A stretch of 64,000 nt of DNA from Pseudomonas sp. LS44 (GTDB taxonomy: Bacteria; Pseudomonadota; Gammaproteobacteria; Pseudomonadales; Pseudomonadaceae): contig NZ_CP102830.1 of assembly GCF_024730785.1 (NCBI RefSeq), forward strand, positions 2,852,001 to 2,916,000. Reading direction: 5' to 3'. Within the stretch, counting starts at the first letter, position 1, and each line of letters opens with the position of its first letter. Positions 20,562 through 30,836 of the stretch are shown in pieces. Under the pieces are notes generated by a model. It made no database searches and was not told the DNA's origin. It was given only the letters and a program-made list of their open reading frames with translations. The translations under genes were made by a program, and so were the position numbers.

Positions 20562-20667
20562 GCAACGTAGGATCGGTATTCTCGAGTTCGTAAACACCGC
20601 TAATACGCTCCGCAGTAGTCTACGAATCCGCTAAGATGCGCGGCTTTGCCACCAGCCGCGCAGCCCT

Positions 20668-22221
20668 ATGACCGCCCAAACTCGCTTCCCGGTTCTGCCC
20701 TATCTGATCGTCAGCCTATTCGCCCTCCTTGCCCTCGCGGGCTTGTGGTACGGACTCGGCAAACCGGTGGTTCTGCCGGATGCGGCGACGCCCACGCACA
20801 AGCTGCAATGCGCGTCCTACACGCCGTTCGATAAAGATCAGTCGCCGTTCGACCAGCCTTTCACCCTGCGCCCGGAGCGCATGGATGCCGACCTGGCCCT
20901 GCTCGCCACACGCTTCCACTGCATCCGCACCTACTCGATGACCGGCCTGGAAGCCATTCCCGAGTTGGCTCGCAAGCACGGCTTGAAGCTGATGCTCGGC
21001 GCCTGGATCAACGCCAATCCGCTCGACAACCAGAAGGAAATCAGCGCCCTGATCAAGGCCGCCAATGCCTATCCGGACGTCGTCGAATCGGTGATCGTCG
21101 GCAACGAAACCCTGCTGCGCAAGGAAGTGACCGGCGCGCAATTGATCAAGCTGATCGGCGAAGTGAAAAGCCAGGTCAAGCAACCGGTGACCTACGCCGA
21201 CGTCTGGGAGTTCTGGCTCAGCTACCCGGAAGTGGCGCCGGCGGTGGACTTCCTGACCATTCACCTACTGCCCTATTGGGAAGACGAGCCGACCGGCATC
21301 GACGCCGCCTTGGCGCATGTCGGCGAGATCCGCCGGGTGTTTGGCAACAAGTTCGCGCCTAAGGACATCCTGATCGGTGAAACCGGCTGGCCGAGCGAAG
21401 GTCGCCAGCGTGAAACCGCCGTACCTAGCCGCGTCAACGAAGCCCGTTTCATTCGTGGCTTTGTCGCCATGGCCGAGGAAAACGGCTGGCGCTACAACCT
21501 CATCGAAGCCTTCGACCAGCCCTGGAAGCGCGAAAGCGAAGGCGCTATGGGTGGTTACTGGGGACTGTTCGATGCCGACCGCCAAGACAAGGGCGTGCTC
21601 GCCGGGCCGGTGACCAATCTGCCGTTCTGGCCGCAATGGCTGGGCCTCGGCGTGCTGATTTTCGCCGCCACCCTGCTGCTCGCCGGCCGTCCGGCTTCGA
21701 CCCGCGCGGCCATGCTATTGCCGCTCCTTGCCGCGCTGGGCGCCGCTTGCATCGGCGGGTGGGGCGAGATGGCCCGCGTCACCAGCCGCTACGCCGGCGA
21801 ATGGCTGTGGGCGGCGCTGCTGGTCGGTCTCAACCTGATCGTGTTGGCCCACGCGGCCTTGGCCTTGAGCGCTCGCCACCGCTGGCGCGCAAAAGCGTTC
21901 GCCTGGCTCGACGCGCGCGGCGGCTGGTGGCTGGCCGCGAGCGGGTTTGCCGCAGCGGTGATGAGCCTCGCCCTGGTATTCGACCCGCGCTATCGCTGCT
22001 TCCCGAGCGCCGCTCTGCTGCTGCCGGCGCTGGTCTATCTGTGCCGCCCGGTGGCCGGGCCTCGCCGCGAAATCGCCCTACTCACCCTGTTCGTCGGGGC
22101 CTGCATCGCGCCGCAGTTATTCCAGGAAACCCTGCTCAACACCCAGGCAATCGGCTGGGCGCTAGTCAGCATCCTGATGACCGCCACGCTCTGGCGCAGC
22201 CTGCGGGTGCGCCACGGCTGA
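20668..22221 (+). CDS. GH17-type beta-1,3-glucanase/glucanosyltransferase with C-terminal membrane domain
   Basis: 517 residues. After one N-terminal membrane helix (about 10-30) comes a periplasmic GH17-like domain: Glu147 in VGNETL is the expected acid/base and Glu238 in GETGWPSEG the nucleophile. From about residue 320 there are several membrane helices. GH17 proteins of Pseudomonas and Azotobacter are known to transfer beta-glucan chains, elongating or branching them. A role in periplasmic or cyclic glucan synthesis is therefore likely, more so than degradation. No partner glycosyltransferase domain is fused here. Confidence 0.85.
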   Translation: MTAQTRFPVLPYLIVSLFALLALAGLWYGLGKPVVLPDAATPTHKLQCASYTPFDKDQSPFDQPFTLRPERMDADLALLATRFHCIRTYSMTGLEAIPELARKHGLKLMLGAWINANPLDNQKEISALIKAANAYPDVVESVIVGNETLLRKEVTGAQLIKLIGEVKSQVKQPVTYADVWEFWLSYPEVAPAVDFLTIHLLPYWEDEPTGIDAALAHVGEIRRVFGNKFAPKDILIGETGWPSEGRQRETAVPSRVNEARFIRGFVAMAEENGWRYNLIEAFDQPWKRESEGAMGGYWGLFDADRQDKGVLAGPVTNLPFWPQWLGLGVLIFAATLLLAGRPASTRAAMLLPLLAALGAACIGGWGEMARVTSRYAGEWLWAALLVGLNLIVLAHAALALSARHRWRAKAFAWLDARGGWWLAASGFAAAVMSLALVFDPRYRCFPSAALLLPALVYLCRPVAGPRREIALLTLFVGACIAPQLFQETLLNTQAIGWALVSILMTATLWRSLRVRHG

Positions 22222-22235
22222 GCGCCCGATGTCCG

Positions 22236-22303
22236 CGAGCGAATTTATTCGCGAACAGGAATAGCCCTGCGCTACCCCTATCGCGAATAAATTCGCTCCT
22301 ACC
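22236..22303. repeat. REP-type inverted pair
   Basis: GAGCGAATTTATTCGCGA (22237-22254) is present again as its reverse complement at 22280-22297, separated by about 25 bases. This is the widespread Pseudomonas palindromic repeat. It lies between the convergent GH17 and adhesin genes and may end both transcripts. Confidence 0.85.
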
Positions 22304-22318
22304 TACGCCTGCACAGCC

Positions 22319-25300
22319 TCAGACGGTATCGACCTTCAACGAACCATCGCCGAGCATGCCGCTGATCACGCCAGCCGCATCCGGCGCCGCGTAGGCCGCC
22401 TGCAGATTCACTCCGCTGAGGACGATGCTCTGTCCGCCACCGCCCGCGGCGCTGCCGTTAGCATCCACGCTGATAGTGGTATCGGTGCCGAAGGCGAACG
22501 TCAGGAACTGACCGAGACTGGTCGCATCGTTGCTCGCCCCGACCAGCAGGTCGGACAAATCGAGATGATCGATGCCCTTGAGGAAGTCGGTGACCGTATC
22601 GGTACCGATATCGCCGCCCAGCCACTTGAAGGTATCGGCTCCGCCGCCGCCGGTGAGCGTGTCGTTACCCAGACCGCCGATCAGCGTGTCGTCGCCGAGT
22701 AGGCCACTGAGGCTGTTGTTTCCGCCGTCACCGGTCAGCGTGTCGTTGAAGTTTGAACCAAGCAGGTTCTCGATCTCCGACAGCGTATCGATGCCGGCGC
22801 CCAGAGTGTCCTGCGCACCGGCATTACTCAGATCCACCGTCACGCCGCTGCTGGCATCCAGATAACCCGCGGTATCCGTACTGGAGCCGCCGATCAGGAT
22901 GTCATTGCCGCTACCGCCGATTAGCAGATCGGCGCCGCTACCACCGATGAGCGTGTCGTCGCCATCGTTGCCGATCAGAATGTCATTGCCACTTTTACCG
23001 TCGAGCGTATGGCCGCCGGCCAAGCTATCGATAAGGATGTTATTGCCGCTGCTGCCCTCCAGCTCGCTGCTGACGTCCTGCCTCAACGTCACCGTCGCGC
23101 TGGCGGTCAGGCTGCCATCGGAGACCGTGTAGCCAAACGAGCCGCCATTCGGATTGCTTCCGCCTCCCGTATCGACCACCGTCACCACGCCGGGAGTGGC
23201 CAAGCTGACCGAGCTCAGGCCGCTACCGCTATCGACACTGGCGATGTGCAACAGGCTGTCCGGATCGCTGTCGTTGTGCAGCAACGCCCAGTGCGGGATG
23301 ACGATGTTTACGCCATTGCCGGCATTGCTGTAGACCGAGTCAGCGAGCGCCGACGGCGCATCGTTGACCGCGGTGACATTGATCAGCGCGGAATCCATAT
23401 GAGTCAGCGCGCCACCGCCAATGTTGCCGTTGTCGTTGATCATCAACACCAGCGCGACCGCTGCCGACGGGGTATTGAGGTTGGCGGTGTAGGTCAGCGA
23501 ACCGCCGCCGCTACCGAGTAGCGCATTGATCTGCGCCAAGGTGCCGGTGAAGGTCAGCACACTGCTGTTGTTACCACTGATGGAAACTCCGGTGTTGCCG
23601 GCTACCGCCTTTAGCAGGCCCTGGGTGACGCTCAGGGTCGCGGTCATGCTGCCGCTGCCGCCGTCGCTCGGATCGCCGACCGACAAACCGGTGTTCTTCA
23701 GCACCAACGCCACCTTCTCGGTCGCGGTGTAGCTAGTCGGCGTGATGGTCGCCACCGGCGCATCGTTCACCGGCGTGACGTTGAAGGTGATGGTGTTGGC
23801 GCTCGGGTCCAGATTCACCCCGCCGTTGGCGGTACCGCCATTGTCCTGCACCTGGAAGCTGAACGTGGCATAGCCGGTGCCATTGCCGTTGGCCGCCGGA
23901 CTGAAGACCAGCTTGCCGGCAACGATATCCGCCGCACTGACGAGGGTTCCGGCAGCGATAGCACCGCCGTCCAGGGTCAGGCTGCCGGCAGTCGGCAGCG
24001 TGGTGATCTTGACCGCCTGCAAGGTATTGCCGTCGTTGTCGCTGAAGCCAAAGTCGGTCGTGCCAAGCACTTTGCTGGCATCTTCCAGCAGGCTGAGGAT
24101 CGCGTTGGTGCCCGTCGGCGCCGTGTTGATGTTGAGCACGGTGACCTGCAGGGTCGCCGGACTGGTGTCGCCGTCGTTATCGACCAGCGTGTAGGCAAAC
24201 GTCTCGGTGGTATCGGCACTGACGCCGGCCACCGGCGAGACATAACTCCACGCCCCGGTTGCGAAGTTGAAGGACAACTTGCCGCCGGCCGCGGTGGCGA
24301 TGTTGCTCAGCTGGCTGCCGGCAATATTCGCGCCGCTGCTTGGGTCGATGGTGTTTACCCCGTCCCACACGTAGGTCACGTTATTGATGACGATCGACTG
24401 GATATGCCCGCCGTCGGCGCCAAATACGTCATCGTCGCCACCGCCCACCACACCGTTGTTGCCAAGCCGCACATTGCCCTGCAGACCGCTGCCGCCGACC
24501 TGTTCTAGCAATGTATGGACCAGGCTGTTGAAGTCGCCGACCAAAATCGGCGCGCCGCTGCCATCCACGTCCACATCAGCCAGACGCTCGATTTTGATGT
24601 TGTCTCCAACGCCAATGGTGGTGACATTGATGCCGTTGTCATCGATGAAGGTATTCCATTGAGTGGCGGTGGTGTCCTCCAGCGAATGACCGTTGCTGCC
24701 GGTCTGCTCGTTGGGATTGCCGTCGCTAATGAAGAACACCTGATTGCTCGCCCCAGGCACTGGCGCGTAGACGAGCATGGTCTCCTGGATGCCGGCAGTA
24801 AAATTGGTGTTGTCGTCGAACGGCCGGTGGCTGCTGATCCACGTGACCAACGCGTTGAAGTCGTTGAGCGTGCTCACCCCGTCGTAGGATGTCGCGGTCT
24901 CGGAAAACGCCACGATCTTGATGCTCACATCGCCACTTGTGCCGGCGAACAAGGCCTGCCCGGCGGCACGCACCGCATTCATCATCGTCGTGAATTCGCC
25001 GCCACCGATGCTGCCGCTGGAGTCGAGCACGAACACCACGTTGAAGTCCCTGCCGCTGCTCTCCACCACCGAAGCACTGTCGTTTTTCGCCAGCGGCGCA
25101 TCGTCGACGATGCGGATATCCAGGCTGCCCGTGGCGCTGGAGCCATCGCTGTCAGTGGCCAGCACGCTGAACTGCTTGTCGATTCCGCTGCTGTTGACCA
25201 GTGCGTTGTCGTTCAGTGTGTAGCTGTAGCTGAAGGTCTTGGTCGACGCGTCATAAGCGGTGATCTTCAGGGTGCCTTGCGCATCGCTGATGGTCCGCGG

Positions 25301-28300
25301 GATGAAGGTGCTGCCGTTGAAGACGCTCAGACCATTGACCGTGACGCTGCTCAAGCCGTCTGGCGCGGTCACGCTGAAGCTGCCGGTCTGGAGCAGGGCT
25401 GACGGGTTCGGACTACTGCCATCGCTGAGGTTGGCCTCGTATACCACCTCCTCGCCGCCCCCGACGCTCAGGCCGTTCAAGGTCACCGGGTCGTTCTGAC
25501 CGGTGATGGTGATGGTCAACTTGGCGGTGGAAATATCGCCATCCTTGTCCTGCATGGTGTACTGCAGGTCCCGGCTGATCGTCGTGCCGCTCCCCAAAGC
25601 AAGGACATCCGGGTCGCTGCTGTCGAGCACATAGCGGTAATCGCCGGTGGTTGGATCGAGAGTCAGCGTGCCATAGCGGGCCAGCTCGGTAAGCGCGGCG
25701 CTATTGGCCGAGGTGTCCCAGCGCACGAACTGTTTGCCGCCATCCGCGCCAGGGATGTCATTGAGCAGCACGTTGCCTTCGGCGACGCTCAGCCCGCCGG
25801 CCACCAGTCCGCTCGGGACATCGTTGACGGCGGTTGGCGCATCATCCTTGAAGCTCAGCAGCGGGCCGAGGTCGATATTGGCTGAAGCCGAGTCGCCATC
25901 GTTATCGACCACGGTGCCAGTCAGCGTGACGAGGGAAGCCGCCAGGCTCTTGGCTTCATCCGGATCGGTAGACGGATGCATGATGGCACGTTGCTGGTCG
26001 AGCGCGACCACACCCGAGGTGCTGTTCACGCTGACCCGGAAGACCAATTCATCGCTGCCTTCGGTGCGCCCTTCGACGACGGTGCCGGCGACATTGCGGG
26101 TCAGCACCACCGCCTGGCCCGTGGCGGTGTCGACCAGGCCACTGTCGACTCCGGAGCTCTGAATGTTCAGGGCATAAGTCAGTGATTGCTGGCCATCGGC
26201 GCCCGGCTGTGCGGTGAAAAAGCCGCTGAAGTTTTGCGAGGCATCGATGTCCAGACGAGTCTCATCGACCTGCAGGCGACCGCCCCAGGTCACGCTAACG
26301 CTGACATCGTTGTAGTCCCAGTCAGCACCTTGCGTCTGGTCTTCCCAGTTCTGGTTGCCGTCGGCGGCGGTGTCCTGCAGATGCGCGCCGCCAGGATTGA
26401 GACTGGCGTCGCTGAACAGCACATTGGCGCCATCCGCACCGGTCAACGACGTGTTGCCCAGGACGGCCTCCCACTTTCCATTGCTCAACTGGAAGGTGAT
26501 GTCGGCACCATTGCTCAGGCCGGCATTGGCACCTCCATTGGGAATGATGAAGAAGCCCACCTGCGCCGGATTCAGCCCGTTCAGGCTGGCGGTGTCATCG
26601 GCAGACTGATTATGCACGTTGGCCCAGAGCACCTTGCCGCTGATCGGTGTACCGTCCACACCCTTGATGTAGTAGCCGTAGCTGTTGCCGTAACCGGCAT
26701 TGGTGCCGGTGAAGGTGACAAAGGAATCCTCACCGACCGTACTGGCCTGAATGGTCGGGACGTCGTCATCAATGACCACCCGCAGCGTGGCATTGGCGGT
26801 ATCGCCATCCTTGTCGGTGACTTGGTAGCCGATCGCCAGGGTGAAGTCGTTTTCGTTGTCACCCGCCGCATGCATGATCGGTTTCACCAGGGTGACCGTG
26901 TAGGCACCACTGGCGAGATCGGTGATCTGTACGCGGAGTACTTCGCCACGCGCGGTAGACAGGCTCAAAGTGCGGCTCGTGGCATCCCAGCTGGAGGCCG
27001 TGACCGCTTCGCTGCCGAGCATAGTCGGCCCGCTGAGCACCACCGACTGCACGCCGTCGGCGCCGCCGTGATAGGCAAGATTGCCGGTAATGCTGGTCGC
27101 CACACCCGGCGCATCGCCCTGCCCGGCACTCGGAATGCCGCCCAACAGTCCTTCGTCGTCGAGAGCAACCGCGGCGGACACATCGTTGGCATGCGGCACG
27201 TCGTCGACGATGCTGACCACCAGGCTGCCGCTCGCCGTGTTGCCGTTGGCGTCGGTAACCGTGTAGGTGAATTGCTCCTTGCCCAACTCAGTCTGGGCAC
27301 CATTGTTGGTGGCCGGGTCAGTGTCATACGGTTTGGTCAGGGTGTAGGTGTAATCGCCGTTGCTGTCGATCGTCAGGTTGCCGTAGAGGCCCTGGCCGTT
27401 GCCATCGACGGCGAAGCTGTAAGTGCCGACCCCGTTGGCGGCGGTCAAGGTGCCTCTGGCGACCTCATCGCCGGTAGCCGCAGCGCTGCCGATCCCGTCC
27501 AGCCCCGCCTCGCGCACGTCGGTGTCAGCACCGCTGCCCAGCTCGGTGGTGACGGTGATGTTCGCCACGTTGATGTCCAGGGTGGTGGTGCTCAGATCAC
27601 CGTCGCCATCGACGATGGTGTAGGTGAACGTATCCGTCGCTCCCGGCGGCGTCACGCTGTCGGCGGTGCTCTGGTAGCTGTAGCTGCCGTCGGCATTGAG
27701 GATCAAGGTGCCCCAGGCGCCCACCACCCCAACACCGCCCAAACCGCCGCTGACCGGCGTCGCGGTGTCGCTGCCGGCCTTGACGCCGACCACCTCATTC
27801 GCCCCGGGACCGTCGGCGCCAAAGCTGTCGGCCACCGAGCCAGTACCGACCCCGGTGACCACGTTGCCCTCGACCTCGCCACCCTCGATCACCGTCGCGG
27901 TATCGGCTCGCGCCGTCGGTACGTCGTCGACGATGCTGACCACCAGGCTGCCAGTCGCCGTATTGCCGTTGGCGTCGGTGACCGTGTAGTCGAAGCTTTC
28001 CGTGGTCTGGATGTTGTCGGCGTTGTTGCCGGCTGGCAGGTTCACTGGCGAGGTCAGGGTGTAGGTGTAATCGCCGTTGCTGTCGATCGTCAGGCTGCCG
28101 TAGAGGCCCTGGCCGGTGCCATCGACGGCAAAGCTGTAATTGCCGACCCCGCCGCCGGCGGTCAAGGTGCCAATCGCAATCTCATCGGTGCCGGCCTCAT
28201 CGCTGCCGATCCCGTCCAGCCCCGCCTCGCGCACGCTGGTGTCAGCGCCGCTGCCTAGCGCGGTGGTGACAGTGATGTTCGCCACGTCGATGGTCAGCGT

Positions 28301-30379
28301 GGTGGTGCTCAGATCACCGTCGCCATCGACGATGGTGTAGGTGAACGTATCCGTCGCCCCTGGCGGCGTCACGCTGTCGGCGCTGCTCTGGTAGCTGTAG
28401 CTGCCGTCGGCATTGAGGATCAATGTGCCCCAAGCGCCCACCACCCCAACACCGCCCAAACCGCCGCTGACCGGCGTCGCGGTGTTGTCGCCGGCCTTGA
28501 CGCCGACCACCGCACTCGTCCCGGCGCCGTCGGCGCCAAAGCTGTCGGCCACCGAGCCAGTACCGACCCCGGTGACCACGTTGCCCTCGACCTCGCCACC
28601 CTCGATCACCGTCGCGGTATCGGCTCGCGCCGTCGGTACGTCGTCGACGATGTCGATATCGATCGTGCCGCTCGCCGTATTGCCGTTGGCGTCGGTGACC
28701 GTGTAGGTGAATTGCTCCTTGCCCGACTCAGTCACGGCACCATCGTTGGTGGCCGGATTAGTGTCATACGGCGTGGTCAGGGTGTAGGTGTAATTGCCGC
28801 TGCTGTCGATCGTCAGGCTGCCGTAGGTGCCCTGGCCGTTGCCATTGACGGCGAAGCTGTAAGTGCCGACCCCGCCACCGGCGGTCAAGGTGCCACTGGC
28901 GATCTCGTCGTTGGTAGCCGCATCGCTACCGATTCCATTCAGCCCCGCCTCATGCACGTCAGTGTCGGAATCACTGCCCAGGTCGGTGGTGACGGTGATA
29001 TTCGCCAGGTCGATGGTCAGCGTCGTGGTACTGAGATCTCCATCGGCATCGACGATGGTGTAGGTGAAAACATCGGTAACGCTGTCGCTTTCGCTCACCG
29101 CATCGGGAGTGCTCTTATAGCTGTAACTGCCGTCGGCGTTGAGGGTCAGCGTGCCGTAGCTGCCGGCGATATCCGTGCCCACTTGTCCGCTGACCGGCGT
29201 GCTGATATCTGCGCCGGCCCGAACGCCCACTATCGAGCTGCTGCCGGTGCCGTCCGCGCCGAAACTGTCCGCCTGCGAGCCACTACCTAGCCCGCTCACC
29301 ACGTTGCCGGTAACCGTAGCGCCCTCGCCTACTGTCGCGACGTCAGCCCGAGCCGTGGGTGCGTCGTCGATAATTTCGATACTGATCGCGGCCGGCAAGG
29401 AGCTGCCGCTGCCGTCGGAAACCACCAAGGTGAACACCTCGGTTTCCGCGCCTGCGTCATCCGTGGTTGGACTGGTCAACTCGTAGGTATACGTCGCTTC
29501 CCCGGTCGCCACGTTATAGCTGCTGACCGTGAGAGTGCCGTGCTCGCCGGCTATGGTGGCGCCGGCCAGGTTGGCCAGGGGAATAACCACTCCGTTGATT
29601 GTCACGGAAACCAGATCGCCCAGGCCATCGCTGTCGAACAGGATAAAACTCCCGCCGGCGAACTCGCGGCTGGAGGCGGCATCCGAACCATCCGGATTCA
29701 GCCCGGCTTCCAACACCAGCGCCGTGTCGCTTTCGCTCAGCGGCGCGTTATAGCGGACCTCGATCTGCGGAATGTTGTTGATCGGTGGCTCTAGCTGAGG
29801 TTCTGGCTGAGGTTCTGGCTGAGGCTCCGGTTCGACTGCGAGCGCCGCCTGGAGGGCCGGGAGTCCGTCGACCTCGCCTTCGGGAAAACGTGGGCCAGTG
29901 CTCAAGCCGGCGGTGGGAAAGCCGATCTGCGGGTCGACCTGTCCGCCGACCGCATTGAGCAGCACGAAGGAATGTCCCCCTCCTACGCCCCCTCCTGCGC
30001 CACCCGCGCCGCCGCCAGGGCCAGCTGCGGTGGCCTCAGCTTCAAGTGTTGGGTCGACACCGGCTTCGATGGCTGCCTGGAGTTTTTCGACGTCGGTAAG
30101 GTCTTGTTCGCTGGGCGCGGCGACTGGTTCCGGAACCTGACCCGTGGCGTCTTGCGGGCCGGCGAGCATCTGCTGGGTGAGCTCCAGCGTGCTTTCGCGT
30201 CCGAGGGTCAGCTGTTGGCCATTGGACAAAGCGATATCGATGGCGCCACTCGCGCCCGTTACCAGCTGTTCGCCGATATGAACCCGATCACCCTCGGCCA
30301 ACAAGCGCCGCGCTCCATCATTCGCAACCGCGTACACCTCGCCGATAACTTGTCTGACGACACCGATCGTAGTAGCCAT
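22319..30379 (-). CDS. LapA/MapA-type RTX adhesin with N-terminal retention module
   Basis: 2686 residues. Residues 1-110 resemble the LapA retention module that plugs the outer-membrane exporter. TAAG at 117-120 is the LapG-type cleavage sequence, followed by a Gly-rich linker and a Pro-Glu-Gln repeat near 205-220. VCBS/cadherin-like repeats with a 240-residue period begin near 336, 583, 823 and 1063. A T1SS-143-type region follows, then a DUF4114-like domain (about 1290-1365) and a von Willebrand A domain near 1783 with DSSGS of a MIDAS site. More cadherin-like repeats and Ca-binding RTX nonapeptides (about 2465-2590) precede a type I secretion signal at the C-terminus. GAGGG precedes the ATG. 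It is divergent from its exporter genes. I cannot decide between LapA and MapA. Confidence 0.92.
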   Translation of the reverse strand: MATTIGVVRQVIGEVYAVANDGARRLLAEGDRVHIGEQLVTGASGAIDIALSNGQQLTLGRESTLELTQQMLAGPQDATGQVPEPVAAPSEQDLTDVEKLQAAIEAGVDPTLEAEATAAGPGGGAGGAGGGVGGGHSFVLLNAVGGQVDPQIGFPTAGLSTGPRFPEGEVDGLPALQAALAVEPEPQPEPQPEPQLEPPINNIPQIEVRYNAPLSESDTALVLEAGLNPDGSDAASSREFAGGSFILFDSDGLGDLVSVTINGVVIPLANLAGATIAGEHGTLTVSSYNVATGEATYTYELTSPTTDDAGAETEVFTLVVSDGSGSSLPAAISIEIIDDAPTARADVATVGEGATVTGNVVSGLGSGSQADSFGADGTGSSSIVGVRAGADISTPVSGQVGTDIAGSYGTLTLNADGSYSYKSTPDAVSESDSVTDVFTYTIVDADGDLSTTTLTIDLANITVTTDLGSDSDTDVHEAGLNGIGSDAATNDEIASGTLTAGGGVGTYSFAVNGNGQGTYGSLTIDSSGNYTYTLTTPYDTNPATNDGAVTESGKEQFTYTVTDANGNTASGTIDIDIVDDVPTARADTATVIEGGEVEGNVVTGVGTGSVADSFGADGAGTSAVVGVKAGDNTATPVSGGLGGVGVVGAWGTLILNADGSYSYQSSADSVTPPGATDTFTYTIVDGDGDLSTTTLTIDVANITVTTALGSGADTSVREAGLDGIGSDEAGTDEIAIGTLTAGGGVGNYSFAVDGTGQGLYGSLTIDSNGDYTYTLTSPVNLPAGNNADNIQTTESFDYTVTDANGNTATGSLVVSIVDDVPTARADTATVIEGGEVEGNVVTGVGTGSVADSFGADGPGANEVVGVKAGSDTATPVSGGLGGVGVVGAWGTLILNADGSYSYQSTADSVTPPGATDTFTYTIVDGDGDLSTTTLDINVANITVTTELGSGADTDVREAGLDGIGSAAATGDEVARGTLTAANGVGTYSFAVDGNGQGLYGNLTIDSNGDYTYTLTKPYDTDPATNNGAQTELGKEQFTYTVTDANGNTASGSLVVSIVDDVPHANDVSAAVALDDEGLLGGIPSAGQGDAPGVATSITGNLAYHGGADGVQSVVLSGPTMLGSEAVTASSWDATSRTLSLSTARGEVLRVQITDLASGAYTVTLVKPIMHAAGDNENDFTLAIGYQVTDKDGDTANATLRVVIDDDVPTIQASTVGEDSFVTFTGTNAGYGNSYGYYIKGVDGTPISGKVLWANVHNQSADDTASLNGLNPAQVGFFIIPNGGANAGLSNGADITFQLSNGKWEAVLGNTSLTGADGANVLFSDASLNPGGAHLQDTAADGNQNWEDQTQGADWDYNDVSVSVTWGGRLQVDETRLDIDASQNFSGFFTAQPGADGQQSLTYALNIQSSGVDSGLVDTATGQAVVLTRNVAGTVVEGRTEGSDELVFRVSVNSTSGVVALDQQRAIMHPSTDPDEAKSLAASLVTLTGTVVDNDGDSASANIDLGPLLSFKDDAPTAVNDVPSGLVAGGLSVAEGNVLLNDIPGADGGKQFVRWDTSANSAALTELARYGTLTLDPTTGDYRYVLDSSDPDVLALGSGTTISRDLQYTMQDKDGDISTAKLTITITGQNDPVTLNGLSVGGGEEVVYEANLSDGSSPNPSALLQTGSFSVTAPDGLSSVTVNGLSVFNGSTFIPRTISDAQGTLKITAYDASTKTFSYSYTLNDNALVNSSGIDKQFSVLATDSDGSSATGSLDIRIVDDAPLAKNDSASVVESSGRDFNVVFVLDSSGSIGGGEFTTMMNAVRAAGQALFAGTSGDVSIKIVAFSETATSYDGVSTLNDFNALVTWISSHRPFDDNTNFTAGIQETMLVYAPVPGASNQVFFISDGNPNEQTGSNGHSLEDTTATQWNTFIDDNGINVTTIGVGDNIKIERLADVDVDGSGAPILVGDFNSLVHTLLEQVGGSGLQGNVRLGNNGVVGGGDDDVFGADGGHIQSIVINNVTYVWDGVNTIDPSSGANIAGSQLSNIATAAGGKLSFNFATGAWSYVSPVAGVSADTTETFAYTLVDNDGDTSPATLQVTVLNINTAPTGTNAILSLLEDASKVLGTTDFGFSDNDGNTLQAVKITTLPTAGSLTLDGGAIAAGTLVSAADIVAGKLVFSPAANGNGTGYATFSFQVQDNGGTANGGVNLDPSANTITFNVTPVNDAPVATITPTSYTATEKVALVLKNTGLSVGDPSDGGSGSMTATLSVTQGLLKAVAGNTGVSISGNNSSVLTFTGTLAQINALLGSGGGSLTYTANLNTPSAAVALVLMINDNGNIGGGALTHMDSALINVTAVNDAPSALADSVYSNAGNGVNIVIPHWALLHNDSDPDSLLHIASVDSGSGLSSVSLATPGVVTVVDTGGGSNPNGGSFGYTVSDGSLTASATVTLRQDVSSELEGSSGNNILIDSLAGGHTLDGKSGNDILIGNDGDDTLIGGSGADLLIGGSGNDILIGGSSTDTAGYLDASSGVTVDLSNAGAQDTLGAGIDTLSEIENLLGSNFNDTLTGDGGNNSLSGLLGDDTLIGGLGNDTLTGGGGADTFKWLGGDIGTDTVTDFLKGIDHLDLSDLLVGASNDATSLGQFLTFAFGTDTTISVDANGSAAGGGGQSIVLSGVNLQAAYAAPDAAGVISGMLGDGSLKVDTV
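27190..29370. repeat. Three tandem ~720-bp repeats within the adhesin gene
   Basis: Units near 27190-27910, 27910-28630 and 28630-29370 encode a VCBS-like half (DDVPTARADTATVIEGG... ILNADGSYSYQS) and a second half (NITVTT.LGSGADT, then YTYTLT). Units one and two are almost identical at the DNA level across long stretches, for example from GACGATGGTGTAGGTGAA at 27613 and again at 28333. The third is more diverged. Copy number is likely to vary. Confidence 0.9.
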
Positions 30380-30836
30380 GATTTCTTCCCTCTACTGCCG
30401 TAGCGCAGCTCTTAGCCAAGGTCGTAACGCCCTCTGGGACAGCTGCTGGAACGAGAAAGAAACCCCTGGAAACGCATCAGCGCACTTCAAAAACTGCAAC
30501 GCGACAAAAAAATGTCACTCTCCGTGCAAACCGACTAGCCACCCTGCTTTCTCTCCGCCAGAACGTCCTAAAACGGTGTCCGCCTACTTAAAGAAGTGGT
30601 GCAGCGCCCGAGAACAGGCTCCCTGCCGACTTCACAGCGGAAAGAATGTGCCGGATATCACAGATGGCATAAGACTTATTTCTCATAACGCTTGTGAAGA
30701 TTTTTTCTTAGCGTCTTCCCGAAAATGTTCTTAGCTGTGTTGTTACAAACGTTGAACATTGCCAATACATAAAAAGTCAATTAATTGGCGCCGGAAGTAG
30801 GTTTATCAAACGGACTTAACAACGGAGTAAGCACCT
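30380..30836. other. Divergent intergenic region between adhesin and exporter genes
   Basis: 457 bases, clearly more AT-rich than the neighbours and without a convincing gene. It must hold promoters for both directions. The ribosome sites are visible: GAGGG before the adhesin ATG, and GGAG nine bases before the exporter ATG. No regulator box could be assigned with confidence. Confidence 0.6.

Noticed and set aside
22280..22303. Classical terminator after the GH17 gene
   Set aside because: The inverted pair is a REP element without a T run; it may still slow transcription but was not called a rho-independent terminator.
26186..28258. A 690-codon plus-strand frame opposite the adhesin
   Set aside because: It follows the periodicity of the adhesin repeats in antisense and has no domain of its own.
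27190..29370. Regularly repeated DNA that might be a satellite or CRISPR-like array
   Set aside because: The unit is about 720 bases, in frame, and encodes VCBS-type adhesin domains; there are no short repeats with unique spacers.
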